A stretch of 64,000 bases of DNA from Spiroplasma_E sp902809815 (GTDB lineage Bacteria; Bacillota_I; Bacilli_A; Mycoplasmatales; VBWQ01). The stretch spans positions 496,001-560,000 of the forward strand of contig NZ_OZ034992.1 of NCBI RefSeq assembly GCF_964030925.1, written 5' to 3'. Of the stretch, positions 9,585-21,239 are shown piece after piece. The translations under genes were made by a program, and so were the position numbers. The stretch's first letter is position 1, and each line of letters starts with the position of its first letter. The notes beneath the pieces are model-generated. The model was not told the DNA's origin. It did no database searches and saw only the letters and a list, made by a program, of their open reading frames with translations.

Positions 9585-11252
9585 TTATTCCTGTAATTCT
9601 TCTAATTTTAAAAGTTGACCATATCTTGTAGGGTCACTAACAATAGCAATGGTATCATTTTGCATTTGTAAAGAAATTATTATTCTATCATTAACTTTAT
9701 CTCAATATAATGTTTGAACATCAGTATTCAATTCACCGTATAAAAATTCTTTAGACATAAAAGCAAATTTCTTATTACTTGATTGACTTTCAAAATTATA
9801 ATAAATTTTATATTTAGTATTTGATTTAAAAGTATATTTAATATGATTTATATTAACTTTTGTTCCTACTTCTTTTCATTGTGGAATATTTGGAGTTGGT
9901 GTTGGAGTATTTGGTAATTCAATATTAATCTCATTATTTTTTAATTCATTTATTTTTAAAGTATGACTTGTAATTTTTATAGGTTGAATAATATCTACTT
10001 TAACTGTATTTTGTAATTCTTCTAATGAAAAAATATTTGCATATTTTTCATTTCCACCTTCTAAAATTAATTGTCATTTATTAATATCTAATAATTGTAA
10101 ATATAAAATACCTTTTTCATTATTAATTAAACCTTTTGTAAGAAATATTTTACTTCCATGTATTCCACCTAAATAATTACCTGTTTTAAATTCTACTGTT
10201 ATTCTTGTATTTACTTGATGAAATGGTGGAGATTCCCATGTAATAATTACTCTATAAAGAGTATTAAAAGCAAGATTAAAATCACCATATTTACGATTAT
10301 TTATACTTTTACCTATTACTTTTCAATTTTCTTTAACTTGTTTTTTATTTATTTCATTAATAGCACCAACAATAGTTTTATTAGTAGTTTCTAATCTATC
10401 ATATCTATTATTAAGTAATAATGAAATAGCAAGAGAACTATTTGAAACATCATTTATTCATAATTGGTCTCTATCATCTTTATATGTAAAATATCCTTTC
10501 ATAAAAACAGATTTTTTATAATAATCAGATAAATCTATTTTACCACCAGTAGCACTAATAACTTTCTTTTCTTGACCTTCTTTACCATCAACTAATTTCA
10601 TAGTATCATTACTAAAATATTTAGTAAATAATTCAATTGTTGTTAAATTATCAAATGATTTAATACCAGTAGTATCAATTCATAATTGAGTTCCAATTAA
10701 ATATTTAGGATTTTTAGGATATATTTTTACTCTTGTATCATTTGTTTTTAAATTTATTAATTCTAAATATCTTGTAAAAGGACTATCTTCACCATAATTA
10801 CTATAAAAATTACTAAAAAAATCATTTCTTTTAGGTAAAACATCTAAATTAAAACCAGTAATATTTGGATATTCTTTAATTTTTCTTAAACAATTAAATA
10901 CTTCTGGAACAATAAAATAAGGGTCAGTAGGATTAGTTTCACTATAAGTCATACCACCTTGACTAATACTTGATTGACCACGAATATAATTACTATCTTT
11001 TGTTAATAAAAATCTAACATAATATGCAGTTGCAGTTTGTATTTCATCAGTAAATTCTGTTAATGTAGTTTCTGGTCATTTTTTTGAAATAGAATGTCCA
11101 CTTAAATAATCAATATTATTACTTGCAACTGAAATAGCAAATCAAATTTCATTATCTGGTGTTGTAGTATCATCAAATTCTAATTTATTAAAACCTTTTC
11201 AATTTTTAAATTCTTCAATTGTTATAAACATTAATGGTTCTTTAATAGCCAT
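9585..11252 (-). CDS. phage structural protein with connector-like N-terminus (555 aa)
   Basis: Start ATG 11252 has AAGGAG upstream. The first ~110 residues (FITIEEFKNWKG…, SVASNNIDYLSGHS…, TATAYYVRFLLTKD) look like the all-helical head-tail connector fold (gp6-like); the rest is beta-rich with a Pro/Thr linker (ELPNTPTPTPNIPQW) near residue 450. That suggests a neck or tail component with an added C-terminal domain. It sits immediately upstream of TerL. A second protein with a similar N-terminal pattern is encoded at 15475-17722. Fold assignment is an inference. Confidence 0.6.
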
Positions 11253-11295
11253 AATAATTTACTCCTTAATGTAAAATAAAGGGTATTTAAACCCT

Positions 11296-11646
11296 TTAAA
11301 TTTTAAATTTAGTTACTTTTTTCTTATCTTTTTCTGATAATTCTTTTTTAGAAGCTCTTTGACTAATAATAGTATTTTTAAATACTTCTTGCTTTTCTTC
11401 ATCATTATTAAAACTATCTAAAGATTTAGCAATTGATGTAGTTTCTAATTGTAATTGAGAATTTATTTGTTTAATATTTGCTTTAATAAATTCTAATTCT
11501 TTATTATTTTTTAATTCTTTTGCTAAATTTGATTGTTTTGATTTTTTAATAAATTTTGATAAAAATAATAAAACAATAGTTACAATTACTCCACTAGCAA
11601 CTGCTCCACTTAATACTGCTGATATTACTGTTGTAGATAAATTCAT
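11296..11646 (-). CDS. single-span membrane protein with coiled coil (116 aa)
   Basis: One N-terminal transmembrane helix (TVISAVLSGAVASGVIVTIV and on, residues 6-31) is followed by a charged helical region (KELKNNKELEFIKANIKQIN…) and a Lys-rich tail. Part of the prophage structural operon between the connector-like gene and a three-span membrane protein. The layout resembles small phage membrane or holin-associated proteins, but no family is recognised. Confidence 0.6.
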   Translation of the reverse strand: MNLSTTVISAVLSGAVASGVIVTIVLLFLSKFIKKSKQSNLAKELKNNKELEFIKANIKQINSQLQLETTSIAKSLDSFNNDEEKQEVFKNTIISQRASKKELSEKDKKKVTKFKI

Positions 11647-11649
11647 TTT

Positions 11650-12129
11650 TTATTCCACCTTTTCTTTTTTTATTTTTCTTATTTCTTTTTCTATTTTTGG
11701 TAAATATCAAATAATAATTAATATTAAAATTGGTATTATTTTAATTATTAAATTTAATATAAATTTAATTCTTGATGGTGCTTTATTTGGTAAATGATGT
11801 AAACCAAATCCACCAATACTAGGTACAATTGTTAATCATATTGCATTACCTCAATTATGTTTTCAATCTACATGTTCCATACCTAATTTTGTAAATGATA
11901 ATCATTTAGGTAATATTATTATTTGTGGTAATGTACTTCATAAAGTAATAATTAAAGATATTAATATAAATGATAATAAATTAATTGAATCTAATTGTTT
12001 TTTTCTTAATTTTTGAATATCATTTAATAAACTAAAATCATATATTTTTCTATCTTTAATATAATCTCTTCTACCACGAGTAAAAGGAATTAAATAACTT
12101 GTTTTTCACTCTGGTTTTTGAATTTCCAT
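11650..12129 (-). CDS. multi-span membrane protein in prophage (159 aa)
   Basis: Start ATG 12129 preceded by GGTGG. Hydrophobic segments occur around residues 47-64 (LLSFILISLIITLWSTL), 85-105 and 125-145 (LNLIIKIIPILILIII). Coupled tightly to both neighbours. Membrane proteins in a wall-less host's phage may act in entry or release; nothing in the sequence decides this. Confidence 0.6.
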
Positions 12130-12137
12130 TTAACCAC

Positions 12138-13049
12138 CTACTTTCATGTTTTATAAAAATTAGAATTTCTTTTAATTTTTATATATTTTCTTGTATGTAA
12201 AGAATTTTTTAATAATTGTTTTCTTTCATATCTTCATTGTGTACTTCCAATTTCATTTTTAGATAAATTTTTATATTCTTTTAATTTAAAAAAACCTTTT
12301 TCTAATCTATTAATAAAATGCATAGTTTTTTGAACATTAATATTATTTGGATAAATTACACTAGTATCTTGTGAACCATAATATTTACCTTTTTTTGATA
12401 ATTCACTTTTAACATATTTTCTTAATTGACTTGGTAATCATTTTCTATTTCAAAATTTTCAAAATATTGTTCCAGCACCAGAACCATTTTTACCTTTTGC
12501 TTGTGTCATTAATATTCATATTTCTTGTGGAAATGTTGGATAAGTATATGGACCATATCATATTTGTCTTTTATCATTATCACTTTGAAATAATGTTGTT
12601 AAAGTTCCAATTTTTAAATTTTTATTATCAACAATAAATCTTCCTTTTTTAAATCATGAACTTGATAATACTTCTCATGCATTATTTGGTATTTCTTCTT
12701 CATTTTCTTTAAATAAATTATTAAATTTATTAACATAATTTTTAACTGTTCTAATTTCTGTTGGCATAATATAATTTTTAAAACTATTTATTGGATTTTT
12801 AAATTTATTAATTTCATTTTGTAATATAGATAATTCACTTGGTTTTAATATACTTGTTAATTTTTTAAGTATATTTGGATTAAAAACACTATATGGTTGA
12901 TGTATTTCTTTTTCACTAATATTTTCACTATCAAATACTGCTTTTAATGATTGATTTTTATAATAAGTTTTTAAAGCATTTATTAATGCTAATTTAATAT
13001 CATTACTTGCTAATGCATAATATATTCATTCAATAATTAAAGGTAACAT
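12138..13049 (-). CDS. hypothetical phage protein (303 aa)
   Basis: Open frame in code 4 from ATG 13049 to TAG 12138-12140. Mostly hydrophilic and Lys/Asn-rich, with IWYGPYTYPTFPQEIWILM in the middle and GKYYGSQDTSVIYPN later. No recognised domain. It lies inside the structural operon, so a virion or assembly role is likely but unproven. There is no strong ribosome site; translation may be coupled to the gene ending at 13073. Confidence 0.6.
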
Positions 13050-13072
13050 TATAAACTCATGTGATTATAATC

Positions 13073-13885
13073 TCAATTTAATGAAACATTATCATGATTT
13101 AATGGTACTTCACTCATATTATCACTACCATATTGACTAGTTGTTTCACTATTAATAGTAAATCTATTATCATTTATTAATCTTGCAGTTTCATCATTAA
13201 ATGATGTTTCTTGCATTTCTTGAATATGATTTGTAGTTTCCATAGGTAGTAAATTATGGATTATTTCACTTGCACCAGCAATAATAGTAGGTACTGCATA
13301 AGCATTATTAAAATCATTATTAATACCCATTGCAACACCACTTGAAATTAAACATCCACCAGTAGCCATATTACAAATCTTTCTTATTGTTTCAAATTTA
13401 TTAGGTATTAATTCTAGAATTCCATTAATAAGATTTGATATACCATAAGCATTTAAACTAATATATGTATCTCAATCCATTAAATGATTATCAGTAGTAT
13501 TTGGATTACTAAATAATAAATCTGGTGGAAATGGGTCAATAGTAGTAGTTGTTATTGGACTTTCAGTTGGATTAGGATTAATGGAAGAATTAGTAAACTT
13601 ACTATAATTTGCTAATCCAATTGTTCCTAAACCTAATAAGATTTTTTTAGAACTATTAATTAATTTAGTTTTAGTATTTGGTCTTTGATTTAAATTTCAA
13701 ATATCTAAACCTAATTTTTTACCAAATAATAAACTATTAATTGAACCTAATAATGGACTATCTATTACTTGACCATAATAAGCACTTGTACCTATCATTG
13801 CACAAATTGGACTTATACCAGTTCTTATTAATTTAGTTAAAGTATAGTTACTCAATTGTGTAGTCTCAGAATGTTGTTGTGGCAT
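13073..13885 (-). CDS. phage membrane-associated protein, paralogue of 21663-22463 (270 aa)
   Basis: Read through two TGA codons (Trp). Several hydrophobic Gly/Ala/Ile-rich segments (LIRTGISPICAMIGTSAYYG; MATGGCLISSGVAMG; AVPTIIAGASEI), a Pro/Thr linker after residue 100, and a hydrophilic tail. The C-terminal ~100 residues and N-terminal ~85 are nearly identical to the gene at 21663-22463, while the linker differs. Its start overlaps the gene upstream by 20 bases, and that gene is also duplicated. Function unknown. Confidence 0.65.
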
Positions 13886-14141
13886 ATTTATTTTCTCCTT
13901 TTGATAATTGATTAGTTTTTTTAATTTGAATTCTAACTGTTCCTTGACAATTTATATTATTACCAACACATATTGCAAAATTATCATGTACATCACTTAC
14001 TATAAAATAATCATTTCTTAATTTAGGATATTCATCTAATAAAATTGCTCTAATATCATTACTAGTAGTTAAATCTTCTGGTTTTGGTGAATAAATAATA
14101 ATATGTGCTTTTTCATTAAAATATTTATAAATATATTCCAT
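13866..14141 (-). CDS. small phage protein, paralogue of 22475-22711 (91 aa)
   Basis: MEYIYKYFNEKAHIIIYSP at the start, then TSNDIRAILLDEYPKLR and YFIVSDVHDNFAICV. The paralogue at 22475 shares TSNDIRAI, the YPN/K segment and IVSD followed by N-A-hydrophobic. It ends inside the next gene (20-base overlap), so the two are translationally coupled. Mixed alpha/beta, soluble, no recognised family. The repeat of the pair implies the two proteins work together. Confidence 0.65.
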   Translation of the reverse strand: MEYIYKYFNEKAHIIIYSPKPEDLTTSNDIRAILLDEYPKLRNDYFIVSDVHDNFAICVGNNINCQGTVRIQIKKTNQLSKGENKYATTTF

Positions 14142-14143
14142 AA

Positions 14144-15460
14144 TTATTTTTTAGTAAATTCTAAATTTACTACTCCATAATAATCACTATTATTACCAGT
14201 CATAGTTGCACTTGTTGATTTAATATCAAATTTTGCTTTACCTTTTTCATAACCATTATTACCAGCATTTATTATTGCATTTTCTAATTCATCATTAGTA
14301 GGTTTATCACCAGCCATAGTAATTTTTCCTAAATTTCTATAATAAATAACATCTTCTAAATTTAATTTATTAATATCATCATATAAAGTTGATTGATAAG
14401 TTGCATTTTCATTTTTAGGATTAGTTAAAAAATCTTTTGCTCTTGCTTCTTTTATTTCTTCAATTGTAGGCATAGTTGGTCTAATTAAATACATTAAATT
14501 TGGTCTAATAGCACTAGGTAATGCAAATAAACATTTACCAATAATTTTAATATTATCTGTATCATTATCTAATTTTTGTCTTATTTTAGTAAATGAAATT
14601 GGCATACCTCACATATATCTATTAACTACAAAACCATGTGTATTTTTTAAACTATAATCTTTTTCTAAATGCATTGCTTTTTCAGTATCATGAATAAATT
14701 CTTGTTCTAAATAAAAACTTTCTCAAAATTCCATACCAGCAATTAAACTTGTATATCTTCTACCATATGCTAATGTATCTGCTGAAATTTGACTATAATT
14801 TAAAACAGTAAATGCTTTTGATAAACCTAAATTACTATCAATTCCAGTTGCTCCCATTAAATCTTCTCTATTAGTTCCTACAGTAATATAATTAACTAAT
14901 TTAATTAATTTATTATTTCTTGCTCAAATTTTATAATAAGCTTCTTTTGCTTGTTCTGCATTCATATTAATTAAATCTAAAGGTAAGACTAATGATTTAG
15001 CAATAGCATAATCTTGAATACCATTTAAAAATATTAATTCTAAATTTTCACCTAAATTTCTCATAAATGAAGCTGTTCAATTTGAAACAATTTGTACTGC
15101 AATATCTTTTGGTGATTTCATAAATCTTTCAATATCAAATTCTGGAATTTCAAAATCAATTGTTAAATATTTATTAATTTCTAATTTAGTTGTATAAACA
15201 TCACCTTTTTGTCTTTTAGTACCATTTTTTCAATCTCATGTTGATCCTCATAATACACGAACTGTAGCTCTATAAATTGCTATAGCAACTCCAGCCATTT
15301 CACCAATTTGAGTAGCACTACAAGTTCCACGCATAAACATTGTTGATTTTTCACTTGTTAATTCACCACGTACTTGTGCTTCAAGTACACTTAAAATAGC
15401 ATTTTCAGTAGGATTATTACCTTTAATAAAAAATGCTTCAGGTATTTTTATAGCTCCCAT
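14144..15460 (-). CDS. capsid-like phage protein (438 aa)
   Basis: One code-4 frame from ATG 15460 to TAA 14144-14146. The middle region (TTKLEINKYLTIDFEIPEF…, SPKDIAVQIVSNWTASFM, ENLELIFLNGIQDYA) has the pattern of HK97-fold major capsid proteins: a 'keeps its shape' beta segment followed by the helix bearing a G-hydrophobic tail. A second protein with the same style and a scaffold-like gene before it is at 19459-20643, so this one may be a second capsid or a minor head protein. Just upstream is a structural gene broken by an IS3 copy. The call is inference from motif pattern. Confidence 0.55.
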
Positions 15461-15514
15461 AATAAAACTTCTTTCTATTTACTAATAGATTGAAAAACTT
15501 CATTTCTAGTAATT

Positions 15515-16658
15515 GGTGGTTGGCCCTTAATTACTGGACCATTTTTGATATAAAATTCTAAATTTTAATTTGTAAAATTGGTGGTTTTAGAAATTTAGAA
15601 TGTATTCTTTCATAATTATAAAACATAACATATTGATTTACATCATTTATAGCTTCATTGATGGATAAATATTGATTTGATCCTTTAGGTAGTCATTCTT
15701 GAGATAAATGAGAAAATCAGTTTTCAGATAATACATTACCACCAATATCATAAGGTTGTTTTTTGCTTAAAATTATTTGTTTATCCTCTGCTCATTTTGT
15801 GATATCCTGACAATAAAATTCGTTGGCGTTATCTGAATGTAAAATAACATTTTTTACTTGATTTCAAGAAAATTGTTTGTTGATTTTTTCAAGAGCAGGA
15901 AGAATTAAATCCTGATATGATTTATTAGGAGCAATATTATAACTAACAACATTATTTGAATAAAAATCAATAATTACAAAAAGATATAATCATCCTTCTT
16001 TAGTATTTATTTGTTTAGTGTCCATTGATCAAATTTGATTTGAAGAGGTTGTACTTTTATAATCTTTGTTTACTTTATCCATTGTAGGTATTCACTTATT
16101 TGGATTTTTTTTGTTTTTAGGATAGTTATTTTTAGTTTGTTTTAATCCTTGAATATTGTGTTCTTTCATAATTTTTCGCATTTGTTTTATTGATAATTCT
16201 ATATTTAAAATGATATTTTTTTCTTGTTTTAATCACTCTTTAAAAGCTGAAAAAATTCTTAAATATCCATAAATTCTGCCTTTTCTTGTAGAATGAAATT
16301 CGATTAAAAGTTGGCATATTTTTTGATATTTATGATTGCATTTAATAATATGATTTTCTTCTTTTTTAATAGGTTTTTGTTTATTTTTTAAAAAGTAATA
16401 TGTTGATCTGTTTAATTGAAGATATTGACATAGGTTTCTAATTGAATATTGATTTTTACAATCATCAATAATTTTAATTTTTTCTTTGATATTTAATTTG
16501 TTAATTACTAATGCTATTTGTTTAATTTTATCCATTAATAAAAATCCTTTCAGGTTAAAATTAGTGTTAATTATATAACACAATTGTTTTTAGAATACAT
16601 TCAGGTTTTTTAAATTAATGGTCTAGTAAAAAGGGCTAAGTGGCAAGTGGCAAGTGGC
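15515..16658 (-). mobile_element. IS3-family insertion sequence, copy a
   Basis: Right end is GGTGGTTGGCCC (plus strand) and left end AGTGGC after GGGCTA; imperfect inverted repeats centre on TTGGCCCTTAATTACTGG against TTAGCCCTTTTTACTAG. The left end carries three tandem copies of a heptamer (AGTGGCA). It interrupts the structural gene 15475-17722. No clear target duplication is visible. Confidence 0.85.
15558..16535 (-). CDS. IS3-family transposase, single ORF (325 aa)
   Basis: Start chosen at the ATG after AAAGGATTTTTATTA (MDKIKQIALVINK); an upstream in-frame ATG lacks a ribosome site. The N-terminal third is an HTH region (QYSIRNLCQYLQLNRSTYY), then the HTH_21-like block. The rve integrase core has D in IWSMDTKQI, D in ILHSDNANEF and E in SENWFSHLSQEW. 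Unlike most IS3 elements there is no separate orfA with a frameshift; one frame encodes everything. The same frame occurs at three more places in the window. Confidence 0.9.
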
Positions 16659-17728
16659 GTCATGGAATCAACATTTAACAATTCAAATTCATGAAAAATA
16701 TTATTTAAATAAATTTTAATTACTTTATAAAATTTCATAAAGTTATTTTCTGTTGAATATTGATAACTGATTTTAATAAAATATCATTTAAATGTTTCTA
16801 TATTATTATTTTCAACTTTTTTTCATAAGGGACTAGTTTCAATATTAAATCAATTATTTTTAACATCATTAATATTTTCATTTGCTTTAATTAATTCATT
16901 ATTTAATTTGGTAATTTCATTTTCATTTGTAGTAATTCGTTTTTGTTGTTTAGCAGAAAAATCACAAGTTGGTGCATGTGTATAATCACCAATTTGTGGA
17001 TTATTTTGTAATGCTTCTGGTGGTAATGTTCCAATTTCATCAGGTCAATCTAAAATCATTGTTTCAGTTTCTTTATCGTAATCTGTTGCAACATAACCTT
17101 TATTAATAAATTTACTAACAGGACCTCTATATATTTCATTATCATTATCATCAACTAAATCATCATATAATTTAATTTGTTTTGATAATGTAAATTCTTT
17201 TTGTTGTTCAATTAATTCATCAACTTGATTTCTAGTATAAAATGCTTTTAAGTCAATTTTTTCAACATCTATTTCATCATCATTATAACTTGAAAATATT
17301 TGTTTTAATTCTGTTAATCTTGCTCATATTTTCATTCTACTAGGTGCTAAATCTCAAACATTAATTGTAGGAGTACTATTTGCACTAAATTGAGTACCAT
17401 TATTAAATTGAATAGTAGCATCAACATTAAATTCAATTGGTGTACGATTAAATACTCAATGTTCAACCATAACATAAACCATATCTCTTAATGTTTCTTT
17501 AATTAATTCATCTTTAAAACTATCGAAAGGAAATTTAGATAAAATAAAATCAAGATAAGCATTAATATCATTTTGAGCACGAATAGCAAAAGTTTTAAAT
17601 CAATCATTAACATTAGGTCATGTATTGATATATTGTGGTGGTGTTTCTGTAATTTTTCCAGTTAATGGATATCAGTTATTATAATTTTCAAGACTGACAT
17701 CAGTTCAAAGTTTATTAATCATAATTTA

Positions 17729-19444
17729 TCATTCCTTAAAAAATGCTTGTTTATAATGATGAGTATGTTTTTTTGTTTTTTTATGTGTTATATGTTCAAT
17801 TTCTTTTTGTATTTTATTTTTGCCTTTTTTTAATTTTTTCTTACTTTTTGCTACAACTTGACTATATGCAAACTTTTCTAAATGATGTAATAATCCAGTA
17901 CCAAATAAAGTATTTACTGAAAATTTTAAACCAACATTTTTAAATGATTTGTTAATATTTTCAATAGGATTATTAATAACATTTACTACTTTATGATAAG
18001 TTCTTATTATTCTAAATATTTCTCTATATACTTTAAAACTATCTCTAATAACTTGCTGCACCACTGGGGGAGCAAATGCTATTGCTTTTAATCATTTATT
18101 ACGATTAACACCATAACCAATGTATCAACCACTATATCAACGATATCAATGAAATGGATGTATTTGAGTAACAAAAGTTTTCGCTTTAAGAATACTATCA
18201 ACAACTGTAATTGGTTTATATTTAGGATTGTGATGATAAATAGTAATTGCACATTTATTTAATGATAAAGGTTGAATTTTACAACCCATAAATACTGGTG
18301 AATTTAATGGAATTAATTGTGCATGTTTAATTGCTCTTTTTTCTGCACTAGTAAATAAATCAGTTGCTTTTTCTTTTAATTTATTAATTTTTTCAAATGC
18401 TTGTTTTTCTAACTTTTCAAATTTTTCTTGTAATTTATATATATTTTCTCGTAATTTTTCAAAATATGGTGTTTCTTTTCAAAATTTATTAAAACCTTTT
18501 TTTAAGTAAAATCTAATATCAAAATATTTAAAAGTTTAATTTGCTTTTAAAACAATTTGATGAATAACATTATTTTTAAAATTAAATTTAATAGCATTAG
18601 CACGAATTTTTTGTAAATCTAAAATTAAAGTTTTTCCATATCTATTTTCTGTATGTATTGTATGAACTAAATTTAATCAATCATGCTGATTCATAGATAA
18701 TACTTTTTTTAAATCAGTATTAAATTTTTTTAAAAAGTTATTTGCTTTTTCAATATCTTTAATTTTAAATTTTGGAGTTAATTGTGGACTTAATTTTATT
18801 AATGTATTTTGTAATAATAAGTGTTCCATTAATTTTTCTGTTTCTAGTTTTTGAAAATTATTCTTATATTGTCTTTCAGCAACATAACCTAAATCTCGTA
18901 ATACTGTTTCACGATTAGGAGTAAAACTATAATTCATTAAATAACGTTTATTACCAATAATTTTATCTGTTAAAATTTCTTTTCTACTTACTTGATTAAT
19001 AATTTCTTGTAAATTTTTTACTTCTTTAATTCCAACTTGTTCTAATGTTTTAGTTTTTTCTGCTAGTTTAATAAATTTAGTTGTACGATAACCACGACTA
19101 ATTTTATTAAGTCCAGCAAATGCAGGAAGTATATTAAAGAAAGTATTTAACTCTGTTACATTTCCTTTTAAATAATCATAAACTTGATTAATAGTAAAAT
19201 CAGTTAAAAATTCTACACCAACAGCACTAATACTAGCAACTAAATCACTTGCACCTAATCCAAGTGCTATACTTTCACTTAACCCACCAGTAAAAGGAGC
19301 AAGTGCTACTGCTATTACTTGTACACCAATCATTTCTAAAATTTCTCATCAAAAACTTTTATTTTCTTGTTGTTTACTTATTCTAGTATGTTTTGGTTTA
19401 TTTATATTTAATAGTATTGCTGTACTAGTTGTACCGATTGGCAT
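17729..19444 (-). CDS. large phage structural protein (571 aa)
   Basis: Continuous in code 4 from ATG 19444 (AAAGGA upstream) to TAA 17729-17731. The N-terminal third holds a hydrophobic Ala/Gly-rich stretch (VQVIAVALAPFTGG…LGLGASDLVASISAVGVEFL); the middle is helical and Lys-rich; a Trp/Tyr-rich patch (HPFHWYRWYSGWYIGYG) lies near residue 425; the tail is very Lys/His-rich. This could be an internal virion or membrane-penetrating protein, but I do not recognise a family. It sits directly after the capsid candidate 19459-20643. Confidence 0.6.
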
Positions 19445-19458
19445 GGTATTAATTTCCT

Positions 19459-20643
19459 TTATTTAAGAGTTATTTTAATTGGATTTGTTGTTCCTTTATA
19501 ATTTAAATCATTAACATTTGCAGTAATAGTTATATATAAGTCACCTGCTTTTTGTTTTTGATTATTTATATTAGTTTTACTTTGTGCATCACTAAAATAT
19601 TTAATAGTTGGATTTGTTAAATTTGGATTTAATGATTTAAGTTCATTAGTACTTTTTATTTGTGTATTTAATTCACTATTATTGTTATTAACATTTGCAG
19701 TAATATCAGTTGTTAAACTTGTAATTTTATTTTTTAAATCAGTTTTTTCTGTTTTAATAACTCCACATAACATTCAACGTGAAGTTGTTTCATTATTAGA
19801 AATATATGGGATTGCTTCTCCAACAACTTCACCAGCAACTTTATATGCTCTTCCTGCTTTATCATCTTTAATAAAATCTACATAAATAACTGTATTTTCT
19901 ATCATATATCTTTTCATCACTCTTGGTGTTGCTAAAACAAAGGTCATTAATTGTTGTTCATTTTTATCATTAGTAAAAATCATATAGTCATCAAGAACGA
20001 TTTCACATAATACGCCTTTTACATATAAATTATTTCCATTTAAACGTAATTGTTGTGCCAACTGATTATCGGTAATTAAACCTTTATTATCTGCTAAATA
20101 AACTAAACTATCATAAAGACCATTAGTAATAAAAAATTTACTATTTGCAATGTTTCTAAATTGAAACAAAGTATTTCAAGCAGATAACATTGATTTTAAA
20201 TAGCCTACTGGTGTTGTATCTTCAATATCGATTTTAGTAGCAAATTTTGCAATTGCTTGTGTATCATCAATTGCTAATTTATCTGCTAAATCATTTGCAA
20301 CTTCATATTGCATACTATCTAATAAATTTTGTCCATTATTTGCTTTTAAATCTACATCTGCAATAATTTCTCCTGCAAGATATTTTTTAGTTATTTTTTT
20401 ACTAATTTTATCTGTATCAACATATGGTAATTCATATCTTTTACTTTTATCATCCCAAGCAATAATTTTTACTTCCGGTTTTTTTTGTTTTTTAACAATA
20501 AATTCAATATTTACTGAGTCAACAATTTCAGTAGGAAAAAAGTTTGCCCATGGACTATTTGAAATTTTAAAAAACTCTATAAATTCTGGTGCTTCTACTA
20601 ATCTCTCTGTATTGTCTAAATTTTGATTAAATGGTACTGACAT
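19459..20643 (-). CDS. major capsid protein candidate, HK97-like (394 aa)
   Basis: Start ATG 20643 with AAAGGAAG upstream. The pattern SKKITKKYLAGEIIADVDL, then YEVANDLADKLAIDD, then SKFFITNGLYDSLVYLADNKG is typical of HK97-type capsid proteins. It follows a scaffold-like gene, the usual order. The last ~100 residues are separate: a coiled region (KITSLTTDITANVNN) and a small beta domain ending GDLYITITANVND and NPIKITLK, which resembles repeats in Spiroplasma surface lipoproteins. Intact. Because a second capsid-like gene exists at 14144-15460, which one forms the shell is not settled. Confidence 0.65.
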
Positions 20644-20661
20644 TTTATTTCTTCCTTTCGT

Positions 20662-20790
20662 TTATAAATAATTTTTCTTTTTATAATTAATTAAAAAATT
20701 TTCTTTATCATTTGTTTTATTATTAATAATTATTTGTTTATTGCCACCTGTATTAATTGTTTGTTTAAATATTGGTTGTTCTTTAATCAT
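20662..20790 (-). CDS. possible small overlapping gene before capsid (42 aa)
   Basis: ATG 20790 lies inside the end of the scaffold-like gene in another frame and gives MIKEQPIFKQTINTGGNK… up to TAA 20662-20664, 18 bases before the capsid start. There is no ribosome site, but re-initiation from the upstream gene is possible. It may equally be chance. Confidence 0.3.
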   Translation of the reverse strand: MIKEQPIFKQTINTGGNKQIIINNKTNDKENFLINYKKKNYL

Positions 20791-21035
20791 TTTTTAATAG
20801 TTTCTTCAATTTTTGAATTTTCTATATTATTTGTTTTAAATTTTAAATAATCATAAAATTCAGTTTTAACTTGATATTTTTTAAATATATTAATCATTTC
20901 TTTTTCTTTAATTTCTTGATTAAGTTTATTTAACTTATTTTCTGCTTCATTAACTTTATTTTCTATTTCTTGTTGAGCATTATTTTCATTTAAAGGTTCA
21001 GTTGTTTGTTGAACATTATTTTCATTTTCTAACAT
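20730..21035 (-). CDS. scaffold-like coiled-coil protein (101 aa)
   Basis: ATG 21035 with AGGAG upstream. Gln/Asn/Glu-rich start, then a strong coiled coil (EIENKVNEAENKLNKLNQEI) and an acid/base-rich C-terminus. It stays open through a TGA (Trp) to TAA 20730-20732. Small, helical, charged proteins right before the capsid gene are usually scaffolding proteins. Function is inferred from position and composition. Confidence 0.5.
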
Positions 21036-21052
21036 TTAACATTCTCCTAATC

Positions 21053-21238
21053 TTATCCCAATAATCAATCTTTAACTAATTGTGGCATTTCACTTATTAA
21101 TTTTTTATAATCATTAACTGCGTTTTCTAATGTATCAATATCAGAAAATTTAAAACAATTATCAATATGTAAATCAAAATCTCTATCAATACTGATATCT
21201 TGTTTTCTATATTTTTCATTAAATTCAATTTTTGTCAT
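21053..21238 (-). CDS. small phage protein (61 aa)
   Basis: MTKIEFNEKYRKQDISIDRD… from ATG 21238 (GGAG upstream) to TAA 21053-21055. Acidic and soluble, with DTLENAVNDYKKLISEM helical. No recognised family. The next gene begins 18 bases later. Confidence 0.5.
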
Positions 21239-21239
21239 A

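Larger units (their letters stand above)
15475..17722 (-). pseudogene. phage structural gene interrupted by IS3 copy a
   Basis: The 5' part runs from ATG 17722 to 16659 (about 355 codons: MINKLWTDVSLENYNNWYP…). The C-terminal remnant ITRNEVFQSISK ends at TAG 15475-15477 on the other side of the IS. Residues 30-100 (FKTFAIRAQNDINAYLDFIL…, ETLRDMVYVMVEHWVFNR) resemble a helical head-tail connector; the rest has a coiled-coil stretch (ITTNENEITKLNNELIK). In its present form the product reads into the IS and stops soon after. Role in the virion is inferred. Confidence 0.6.

Noticed and set aside
12431..12637. Plus-strand open frame of 68 codons inside the prophage
   Set aside because: Phe/Leu-rich shadow of the 303-residue minus-strand gene; no ribosome site.
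16641..16658. Possible CRISPR-like short repeats at IS3 ends
   Set aside because: Direct heptamers without spacers, present only at the IS terminus; no cas genes in the window.
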